In this document: piece after piece, positions 7,981-13,729 of the stretch | Layout of the letters: every line of letters starts with the position of its first letter | Numbering within the stretch: position 1 is the stretch's first letter | Source of the DNA: Candidatus Hydrogenedens sp. | GTDB lineage: Bacteria; Hydrogenedentota; Hydrogenedentia; Hydrogenedentales; Hydrogenedentaceae | NCBI GenBank assembly: GCA_035378955.1 | Contig: DAOSUS010000080.1 | Location: 1-13,917 of the forward strand | Direction of reading: 5' to 3' | Length of the DNA: 13,917 nucleotides | Notes under the pieces: model-generated | What the model was told of the DNA's origin: nothing | What the model saw: the letters and a program-made list of their open reading frames with translations, nothing else | Databases searched by the model: none | Program-made: the position numbers and the translations under genes

Positions 7981-8009
7981 ATTATAAACATTCTTTCTTT
8001 CGCTTTCTA
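7981..8009 (-). promoter_or_regulatory. Probable promoter of the dehydrogenase-DUF4432 operon
   Basis: On the minus strand a perfect TATAAT (7986-7981) lies 17 bp after TAGAAA (8009-8004), a 4/6 match to the -35 consensus. Transcription would start near 7974, 56 bases before the dehydrogenase ATG. It overlaps the space just after the broken cyclotransferase gene. Confidence 0.45.
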
Positions 8010-8021
8010 CATCTTATTTTC

Positions 8022-8488
8022 TTAATCCAGAGTTTGTTGAGACTTTAATCTTTCATAATATTCAGGGGATAAAAATGGTTTTGCATTAAGTAACCTATTT
8101 AGATACTCCTTCGTTGGTAGCAAACCAGTACCAATCTTATCTTTTCTTGCAATATAAGTTTCTGCAATCACTTTCTTCCCTGTATCCCATGTAACTTCGA
8201 TTTTCATTCTCTCATAATGTTCGGGACAACCTTCATACCTATCTAACTCTTTCATTTCTTCTTCTGTTATTTCATACAAAACCCCTTCAACGATTTCGTT
8301 AGCATCTTCGATAATGTTCGCATAACCCTTCTTTTCAGGATTATCATTGGTTCTTTTATTAAAACTAATTTCCACCCCCTTACCGAATCTTTCATAACCT
8401 CAGATGGAGTAATTTTCCTTATTATTTTCTCTAATCTCTTCGATACTTGTCCCAAATCTATATTTGAACCATAAGCAAAATAATACAT
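8022..8488 (-). pseudogene. Gamma-glutamylcyclotransferase-like (AIG2/GGCT) gene split by a frameshift
   Basis: Two overlapping minus-strand frames make one family protein. The first, from ATG at 8488 (after AAGGGGGAA), gives MYYFAYGSNIDLGQVSKRL, the classic GGCT start with the YGSN substrate loop. It stays on course until VRG near 8376, after which it reads into sequence unlike the family. The second frame continues as VEISFNKRTNDNPEKKGYANI, then GVLYEITEEEMKELDRYEG, where the Glu before the final Gly is the family's catalytic acid, and ends at 8022. The joined product would be about 155 residues, normal for the family. The switch falls at a run of five G (8379-8375); a sixth G would restore one frame. 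This could be a real 1-bp deletion, a sequencing error in a homopolymer, or slippage. GGCT proteins release 5-oxoproline from gamma-glutamyl compounds. Confidence 0.75.
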
Positions 8489-8590
8489 CTACATTTCCCC
8501 CTTCTTTAATGTTTTTCTACTTACAAAAAATCCTCCACGAATAACCTATGCATTTTCTTAAAAAACTTAAAGATTTCTTTTATTTTCAAC

Positions 8591-8683
8591 TGGCGGAGAG
8601 AGTGGGATTCGAACCCACGGTGCCGGGTAAACCGGCACAACGGCTTTCGAGGCCGCCGCCTTCAACCACTCGGCCATCTCTCC
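8591..8683 (-). tRNA. tRNA-Ser (anticodon CGA)
   Basis: The minus strand reads GGAGAGATGGCCGAGTGGTT at the 5' end and closes with TCTCTCC, discriminator G and an encoded CCA. Acceptor halves GGAGAGA and TCTCTCC pair fully. The anticodon loop CTCGAAA gives CGA, which reads UCG. The long variable arm GTGCCGGTTTACCCGGCAC and the T loop GTGGGTTCGAATCCCAC identify a class II serine tRNA. Length is 93 with CCA. It lies about 100 bp upstream of the cyclotransferase gene on the same strand. Confidence 0.97.
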
Positions 8684-8701
8684 GTTTGAACATTACCCCT
8701 T

Positions 8702-8731
8702 TTTATACTACAAATCATAGAATTAATTCAA
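8702..8731 (-). promoter_or_regulatory. Promoter of the tRNA-Ser gene
   Basis: On the minus strand TTGAAT (8731-8726) and TATAAA (8707-8702) are separated by 18 bp. The predicted start near 8695 lies about 12 bases before the mature tRNA 5' end, a normal distance for a tRNA gene. Confidence 0.6.
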
Positions 8732-9051
8732 AAACTTTGACGGATATTAATAAAATACTCTTGGGAATACTTTAAATAAATCTTATACTTTTTATGATAA
8801 CCTCTATATTCCTTTCTGCTGATTTTGGATAAAAATTAAAAGGTTATAAATATAAATTGAATAAATCTTTTGATTAACTTTAAAACAAAACTGAAGATAC
8901 GATAAAACTCATTCGCAAAATATTGAATAAATCTTTTGATTAACTTCAAAACAAAACATTACTTATCGCCTTACCTTGTTTCAAAATCAAACACAAAAAC
9001 TGTATTACATTTAAGTTATTGCTAATTAATGATTTGTAATATTTTATTTTT
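8732..9051. other. Gene-free AT-rich intergenic stretch
   Basis: About 320 bp without a credible reading frame lie between the tRNA promoter and the export operon. Apart from the paired 36-bp repeats at 8856-8957, I see only AT-rich sequence. A loose AATAAATCTT echo of the repeat occurs at 8775-8784, but it is not in phase with the 66-bp period. Confidence 0.6.
8856..8957 (-). repeat. Two 36-bp direct repeats flanking a 30-bp spacer; candidate relict one-spacer CRISPR
   Basis: Copy A (8856-8891) and copy B (8922-8957) agree at 35 of 36 bases; the only difference is T8881 versus C8947. The identity stops sharply at both ends. The unique 30-bp segment is 8892-8921. The 36/30 layout and 66-bp period equal those of the CRISPR array at 13730-13917. 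Read on the minus strand, the repeat starts GTTTTGTTTTGAAG and ends TTATTCAAT. Positions 6-14 of copy B (GTTTTGAAG) and the final AAT match the array repeat at the same positions, 20 of 36 overall. In this orientation copy A carries the mismatch and would be the distal, degenerate repeat. It could instead be a duplicated regulatory site, or copy B could be an anti-repeat, as its plus strand is complementary to the shared nonamer. No third copy is present at either flank. Confidence 0.5.
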
Positions 9052-9066
9052 TGGCATAATGATTGC
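9052..9066 (+). promoter_or_regulatory. Sigma-54-like -24/-12 element before the export operon
   Basis: TGGCATAATGATTGC matches the -24/-12 consensus TGGCAC-N5-TTGC at all but one base, with exact GG to GC spacing. Transcription would start near 9078, 30 bases before the first ATG. The same stretch offers a weaker sigma-70 reading (TTGTAA, 15 bp, CATAAT), so the call is uncertain. No activator-binding palindrome was recognised upstream. Confidence 0.35.
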
Positions 9067-9107
9067 TTGTTAAAGAAAAAAAACAAATTAAATTAAGGAG
9101 TTTAGTT

Positions 9108-9302
9108 ATGACGATTGAAAGGTATTTGCGACTTATTGCAGGGAGTTTTGTCTTACTCAGTTTAGCATTATCCTATTTTCATCACCCTTACTGGCTATTT
9201 TTAACTGCTTTTGTAGGGTTAAATCTTTTCCAATCGGGTATTACAAATTGGTGTCCTATGGTTTGGATACTTGAAAAATTAGGTATCCCTCATCAAAAAT
9301 AA
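9108..9302 (+). CDS. DUF2892 small inner-membrane protein
   Basis: A 64-residue protein with two membrane segments. The N-terminal ERYLRLIAGSFVLLSLALSY and the closing NWCPMVWILEKLG are the family signature of DUF2892, the membrane part also fused to some rhodanese proteins (YgaP type). The conserved Asn-Trp-Cys-Pro is present. The function of the stand-alone form is unknown. The start at 9108 is set by AAGGAG 7 bases upstream; an in-frame TTG at 9063 is unlikely because it overlaps the promoter element. It is the first gene of the export operon, 64 bp before the MMPL transporter, so it may assist or accompany that transporter. Confidence 0.85.
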   Translation: MTIERYLRLIAGSFVLLSLALSYFHHPYWLFLTAFVGLNLFQSGITNWCPMVWILEKLGIPHQK

Positions 9303-9366
9303 AAAAAACTTGTTTTTTGCTATTATATATAAATATAAATCAAAATATATAAAAAAGGAGTATTTT

Positions 9367-12270
9367 ATGAATCCCGGACTTAAAATAGTAGAATTTTCTG
9401 TTAACCATCCTAAAACTATAGTTAATGTAACATTAATAATTACATTGATAATCGTTGCCCTTGTAGCCCTTCCTAACTTATTCCCACAAACATTTCCTAT
9501 GCTCCATAAAATTAGTATTGATACAGACCCCGAAAACATGCTCAGTCAAAAAGAAGCAGTTCGTGTCTTCCATAATGAAATGAAGAAACAATTTACCATT
9601 TACGAAATTGTGGTTTTAGGTATTGTGAATGAAACGCATCCACAGGGTGTATTCAATGCAGACACATTAAACAAAATTTACCAATTAACAGAATATGCAA
9701 AAACGCTTCAATGGCAGAACCCCAACGACCCCGAAAAATATGACGGTGTCATAGCCAGTGAACTCATTGCCCCATCCACTGTGGATAATGTAGAACAAGG
9801 AGGCATTGGAGAAGTTCGGTTTGAATGGCTCATGGCTTCACCTCCTGCTACTGATGAAGAAGCATTGGAAATAAAGAAAAAAACGGAACGTCTTCCTTTC
9901 TTGAAAGACACACTTATATCGGAAGATGGAAAAGCAATTGCTTTATACATTCCCATCACAGCAAAAAATCAGAGTTATCGTGTTAGCAAAGCATTGGAGA
10001 ATAAAATCTCTACTTTCAAAGGTAATGAAAAATATTACATCACAGGATTACCGGTTGCCAATGACACATTTGGCGTAGAAATGTTCAAACAAATGGCTAT
10101 TTCTTTCCCTATGGCTATGTTAGTTATTTTTCTACTCATGCTATTCTTCTTCCGTAAATTAGTTTTAATCCTCTCTCCGCTTATTGTTGCGATTATCACC
10201 ACCATTTGGACTATGGGGCTTTTAGTTATTTCAGGAAATACTGTTCACATTATGAGTTCCATGATACCCGTTTTTATCATGCCTATATCAGTATTGGATT
10301 CCATTCATATCCTTTCCGAATTTTTTGAACGGTTCAATCCCAACAAATCGAGAAAAGAGATATTATTATCTGTAATGAATACCCTTTTCATGCCTATGTT
10401 ATATACCTCATTAACTACCGTTGCTGGTTTTGCATCACTTGCAACTACACCAAATCCGCCGGTTCAAGCCTTTGGTATCTTTGTTGCAATAGGTGTTGCC
10501 ATTGCCTGGATTTTAACTGTAACCTTTATCCCTGCTTATGCGATGTTACTATCTGAAAAAAAACTTAAAAACTTTGGTGCCTCTGCTAATAAAACTTCTC
10601 ACGAAGCAGAGGAAAACACTTTACTGGCTAAATCCTTACATGCCCTTGGGAAATTTACTTATAGTCAATACAAACTTATTCTTTTGGGCACGGCTGTAAT
10701 GATTGTCATTACAATATACGGAATTACACAAATAGAGGTTAATGACAATCCTACTCGCTGGTTCAAATCTACTCATAAAATAAGGATTGCTGATACTGTT
10801 CTAAATAAACATTTCGGTGGCACATATATGGCATATCTGGCTTTGAAGTCCGATGAAAGCCAATTTTCTTTTGACAATTACAAAAAAGGTTTTAAGGAAA
10901 GACTTGCAAATTGGTTAAAAGAAAATGGAAGCGATGAAACAAAAACCACTGAAATTGTTGATAAAGTTTACTCTGAACTTCTCAATCTCCATAAACAAAC
11001 AAGTGATAATGAATTAAAATCTACACTTGAATCACTCCAAAATTGGTGTGAGGAACAACTTAACAATGCCAATACTGAAAATCAGGACAATTGGGACTTA
11101 ACGGAAAGGTTTGTTGGTCTTGAATTACAAAGAAACGAAATATTTAAACAGCCTGAAATACTACATTACATAGACCAATTGAATGATACCATGTTGAAAA
11201 CAGGTATTGTTGGGAAAACAAACTCATTGCCTACCCTTGTAAAAACAGTCCATAGGGAACTTATGGGAGGAGATGAAAAGGAATATCGTATACCGGATAA
11301 TTCCCGTGCTGTAGCACAATGTATCATTACCTACGAAGGAAGTCATCGTCCACAAGATATCTACCACTTCGTTACACCAGACTATAAATCTGCCAGTATC
11401 TGGGTCCAATTAAAAAGTGGCGATAATAAAGATATGAATAAAGTAGTAGATGCAGTAGACAAATTTATTCATGATAATCCTCCCCCTTTCCCAATAAAGC
11501 ACGATTGGTATGGATTAACTTACATCAATGTAGTATGGCAAAAGAAAATGGTTATTGGTATGTTAGAGTCATTTTTAGGCTCTTTCTTAGTTGTTTTAGC
11601 CATGATGATAATCTTATTCCGCTCCGGGTTATGGGGACTGCTTAGTATGATACCGCTTACCATTACCATCGGTGCTATATACGGTGCTTTAGGTCTGATA
11701 GGAAAATACTACGATATGCCTGTAGCTGTTTTATCTTCATTAACACTTGGTCTTGCCGTGGACTATGCTATCCACTTCCTTGCACGCGGCAGGGTTGTTT
11801 TCAACGAAACAGGCTCATGGGAAAAAACTCATAACATTTTATTTGGTGAAACGGCACGGGCTTTGTATCGTAATATTATAGTTATCGCAATAGGTTTTAT
11901 ACCATTACTATTTGCACCTCTTGTCCCCCATATCACAGTAGGGACTTTTATGGCTTCTATCATGCTATTCTCCGGTGTTGGAACATTAATTATTCTACCT
12001 GCACTAACCCGAATCTTTGAGCCATTGCTTTTCCCAAAAACAAGGTTTTGCAGTATTACCTGTATGTGCAATACATGTATTGTTACCGGGATTACAATCG
12101 TAAGCGCTGCGGCTATTAATATATACCAAATAATAAATATCGGATGGACTACTATAAGTTGGATTTCCTTAGTAGCCATTATCATCCTTTCTATAATTTG
12201 CTTCATCTCTTCGCGTAGAAATCAATGCAAACCTTGCATTGAAGTAACTTCTGAAAATCAAAATAAATAA
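9367..12270 (+). CDS. RND/MMPL-family exporter with Cys-rich C-terminal tail
   Basis: A 967-residue inner-membrane protein of the COG1033/MMPL-like RND group. TM1 spans about residues 17-36, followed by a large periplasmic loop to about 240, five TM segments, TM7, a second large loop (about 465-725) and a further TM bundle. Each half carries an RND relay Asp in its TM4-equivalent: VLDSIH (Asp311) and AVDYAIH (Asp799). Such proteins use the proton gradient to move lipids or hydrophobic compounds. The core ends near residue 892 (LLFPKTR). A 75-residue tail follows with Cys895, 899, 901 and 904 (CSITCMCNTC), two extra membrane segments, and a final C-x2-C (954, 957). AAGGAG stands 6 bases before the ATG at 9367. 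The next gene encodes a LolA-like periplasmic protein 22 bp downstream, a recurrent pairing that suggests lipid or lipoprotein delivery to the outer membrane. Confidence 0.88.
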   Translation: MNPGLKIVEFSVNHPKTIVNVTLIITLIIVALVALPNLFPQTFPMLHKISIDTDPENMLSQKEAVRVFHNEMKKQFTIYEIVVLGIVNETHPQGVFNADTLNKIYQLTEYAKTLQWQNPNDPEKYDGVIASELIAPSTVDNVEQGGIGEVRFEWLMASPPATDEEALEIKKKTERLPFLKDTLISEDGKAIALYIPITAKNQSYRVSKALENKISTFKGNEKYYITGLPVANDTFGVEMFKQMAISFPMAMLVIFLLMLFFFRKLVLILSPLIVAIITTIWTMGLLVISGNTVHIMSSMIPVFIMPISVLDSIHILSEFFERFNPNKSRKEILLSVMNTLFMPMLYTSLTTVAGFASLATTPNPPVQAFGIFVAIGVAIAWILTVTFIPAYAMLLSEKKLKNFGASANKTSHEAEENTLLAKSLHALGKFTYSQYKLILLGTAVMIVITIYGITQIEVNDNPTRWFKSTHKIRIADTVLNKHFGGTYMAYLALKSDESQFSFDNYKKGFKERLANWLKENGSDETKTTEIVDKVYSELLNLHKQTSDNELKSTLESLQNWCEEQLNNANTENQDNWDLTERFVGLELQRNEIFKQPEILHYIDQLNDTMLKTGIVGKTNSLPTLVKTVHRELMGGDEKEYRIPDNSRAVAQCIITYEGSHRPQDIYHFVTPDYKSASIWVQLKSGDNKDMNKVVDAVDKFIHDNPPPFPIKHDWYGLTYINVVWQKKMVIGMLESFLGSFLVVLAMMIILFRSGLWGLLSMIPLTITIGAIYGALGLIGKYYDMPVAVLSSLTLGLAVDYAIHFLARGRVVFNETGSWEKTHNILFGETARALYRNIIVIAIGFIPLLFAPLVPHITVGTFMASIMLFSGVGTLIILPALTRIFEPLLFPKTRFCSITCMCNTCIVTGITIVSAAAINIYQIINIGWTTISWISLVAIIILSIICFISSRRNQCKPCIEVTSENQNK

Positions 12271-12292
12271 CAACAATATAAGGAGATTTACT

Positions 12293-13090
12293 ATGAAACA
12301 TGTATCTATTTTCTTAACAGCAATCGTGGCAATTTTTCTACTCATTCCCCAAGCTTTCTCACAAGACTTGAACGATGTAAATGAAATCGTCAAGAAAGCT
12401 AATCATGCCGCATATTACAAAGGCAAAGATGGCAGAGCACGAGTAAAAATGACTATCAAAGATGCCCAAGGTCGCGAACGAACCAGAGACCTGACTATCC
12501 TTCGCAAGAACATGGACGATAAAGACGAAGAACAACACTTCTATGTATATTTTCACCAACCCGCAGATGTCCGTGATACAGTTTTCATGGTTCATAAACA
12601 TATAGGTAAAGACGACGACCGCTGGTTATACCTTCCTGCTCTTGATGTTGTCAAAAGAATTGCTGCTTCCGATGAGCGAACCAGTTTTGTTGGCTCCCAT
12701 TTCTTCTACGAAGATGTCTCGGGCAGAGGTATTGATGAAGATAACCACGAATTAATCGAAACCACACAAAATTTCTATGTTATCAAAAACACACCCAAAG
12801 ACCCCAAAAGCGTTGAATTCGATTCCTACAAAGTCTATGTTCATAAAACTACATTCATTCCTGTAAAGGCTGAATTTGAAAAAGGAGGCAAGGTTTACCG
12901 TATAGCAGAAGCCCTCGAAGTAAAAGATATTCAAGGTTATCCAACCGTCGTAAAATCTAAAATGACAGATACCAATATCGGTGGTGAAACATTATTAGAA
13001 TACTCCGATGTCCAATATGACATTAATTTACCGGACGATATCTTTACAGAACGCTATCTGAGAAAAGCCCCCAGAGAATACTTAAAATAA
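12293..13090 (+). CDS. Outer-membrane lipoprotein-sorting family protein (LolA-like, PF17131)
   Basis: A 265-residue periplasmic protein. A signal peptide covers residues 1-23 (hydrophobic core ...IVAIFLLIPQ, cleavage after AFS before QD); no lipobox Cys is present, so it is soluble rather than a lipoprotein. The diagnostic block DDDRWLYLPALDVVKRIA (about residues 105-122), followed by SHFFYEDVSGR, marks this LolA/LolB-like superfamily group, which pairs with RND exporters. It probably picks up the hydrophobic cargo of the MMPL protein and carries it across the periplasm; the cargo is unknown. The ribosome site AAGGAG is 7 bases before the ATG. It is the last gene of the operon, followed 28 bp later by a long hairpin. 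Confidence 0.9.
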   Translation: MKHVSIFLTAIVAIFLLIPQAFSQDLNDVNEIVKKANHAAYYKGKDGRARVKMTIKDAQGRERTRDLTILRKNMDDKDEEQHFYVYFHQPADVRDTVFMVHKHIGKDDDRWLYLPALDVVKRIAASDERTSFVGSHFFYEDVSGRGIDEDNHELIETTQNFYVIKNTPKDPKSVEFDSYKVYVHKTTFIPVKAEFEKGGKVYRIAEALEVKDIQGYPTVVKSKMTDTNIGGETLLEYSDVQYDINLPDDIFTERYLRKAPREYLK

Positions 13091-13118
13091 ATCTAACAGG
13101 TTACTAAACTTATCAAAG

Positions 13119-13164
13119 GCCACCCCATAATACTTGTTCAATACAACAAGTATTATGAGGTGGC
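13119..13164 (+). terminator. Long hairpin after the export operon (possible terminator)
   Basis: Arms GCCACCCCATAATACTTGTT (13119-13138) and its near reverse complement (13145-13164) pair at 19 of 20 positions around the 6-base loop CAATAC. It sits 28 bp after the operon stop. There is no T tract after the 3' arm (TAAACATCT follows), so it is not a standard intrinsic terminator. It may act as an mRNA 3' stabiliser or be a mobile-element relic. Confidence 0.5.
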
Positions 13165-13190
13165 TAAACATCTTTCGCCCTCACAAATGT

Positions 13191-13384
13191 CCCATCCGTC
13201 CCATCTTTCCCATCCGTCCCATCTGTCCCATTTGTCCCATTCGTCCCATCCGTCCCATTCGTCCCATCCGTCCCATCTGTCCCATTTGTCCCATTCGTCC
13301 CATCTGTCCCATCCGTCCCGTTCGTCTCGTCCGTCCCCTCTGTCCCATTTGTCCCATCTGTCCCATTCGTCCCATCTGTCCCAT
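13191..13384. repeat. 9-bp minisatellite, 21 copies plus a partial
   Basis: Unit CCCATYYGT is tandemly repeated 21 times, plus a final CCCAT. Nearly all variation is confined to the two pyrimidines at positions 6-7, which use all four CC, CT, TT and TC states; only a few units differ elsewhere. The four-unit block CC-CT-TT-TC occurs twice, identical over 36 bp (13209-13244 and 13263-13298). All frames are open because the unit length is a multiple of three. The minus strand would read Gly-Thr-Asp/Asn repeats and another frame Trp-Asp repeats, but no frame has a start with a ribosome site. I treat it as non-coding. Confidence 0.9.
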
Positions 13385-13596
13385 AACCTTTCGAAGGAAA
13401 ACCAGCCAAAAATAAAATCCCAGCCCATAAAAACGATTATCTCTATAAAAAAATATAAAACACTAATAAAAACCTATCCAGTATAAAAGATAATTTTTTT
13501 GACAGTGCCAAATTTCAACAACTTACACCACTAAATATATACACAAACCAACAAAAACCTCAGATAGACCCTGAAAACGCCTTTCCCCCCTAAGAG
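13385..13596. other. Gene-free A-rich stretch
   Basis: No coding frame or RNA gene is recognised. An isolated TTGACA at 13499-13504 has no acceptable -10 at 16-18 bp. The C-run CTTTCCCCCC near 13581-13590 adds a further G tract on the minus strand next to the quadruplex motif. Confidence 0.5.
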
Positions 13597-13612
13597 CCCA
13601 CCCACCCACCCC
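13597..13612 (-). other. G-quadruplex motif of (GGGT)n type
   Basis: The minus strand reads GGGGTGGGTGGGTGGG: four G tracts joined by single T loops. This is the pattern known to form very stable parallel quadruplexes, as in the synthetic (GGGT)4 oligonucleotides. It lies 2 bp from a 12-bp inverted repeat and about 118 bp before the first CRISPR repeat. Formation in the cell is inference. Confidence 0.8.
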
Positions 13613-13614
13613 TT

Positions 13615-13709
13615 GACCAGCATTGCTCAATCTAATTTTTGTTCCTACCTCATTATGTCGCCTATCCCACAAAATACATTTTTCATACACTTACTCGGCA
13701 ATGCTGGTC
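13615..13709 (+). repeat. 12-bp perfect inverted repeat with 71-bp interior and following T tract
   Basis: GACCAGCATTGC (13615-13626) and GCAATGCTGGTC (13698-13709) are exact reverse complements. TCTTTTTTCTTCT follows the right arm, so an RNA on the plus strand could end here with a closing helix and U tract, like a small structured RNA of about 100 bases. No clear promoter precedes it. It could also be a tiny inverted-repeat element, although no target-site duplication is evident. Confidence 0.55.
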
Positions 13710-13729
13710 TTTTTTCTTCTAACTTTTTT

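Noticed and set aside
8548..8775. Plus-strand 75-codon frame reading AERVGFEPTVPGKPAQRL
   Set aside because: It is the well-known false protein produced by translating the antisense of a tRNA-Ser gene; the tRNA at 8591-8683 explains it.
9303..9366. AAAAAAC/GTTTTTT inverted repeat between DUF2892 and the MMPL gene as a terminator
   Set aside because: The stem is almost all A-T with a 2-base gap; it cannot form a stable hairpin and the genes read as one operon.
13134..13486. Five long overlapping frames on both strands with SHPSHL, WDRWDE, GTDGTNG or MGQMGR repeats
   Set aside because: They follow from a 9-bp tandem repeat, whose length is a multiple of three and which has no stop codon; none has a ribosome site or non-repeat domain.
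13499..13504. TTGACA as a promoter for the inverted-repeat RNA
   Set aside because: No -10-like hexamer lies at 16-18 bp, and it is over 100 bp from the left arm.
13615..13709. tracrRNA for the adjacent CRISPR array
   Set aside because: Neither strand of the interval contains a stretch complementary to the repeat (no AGCAGAGCGAGC or CTTCAAAACAT).
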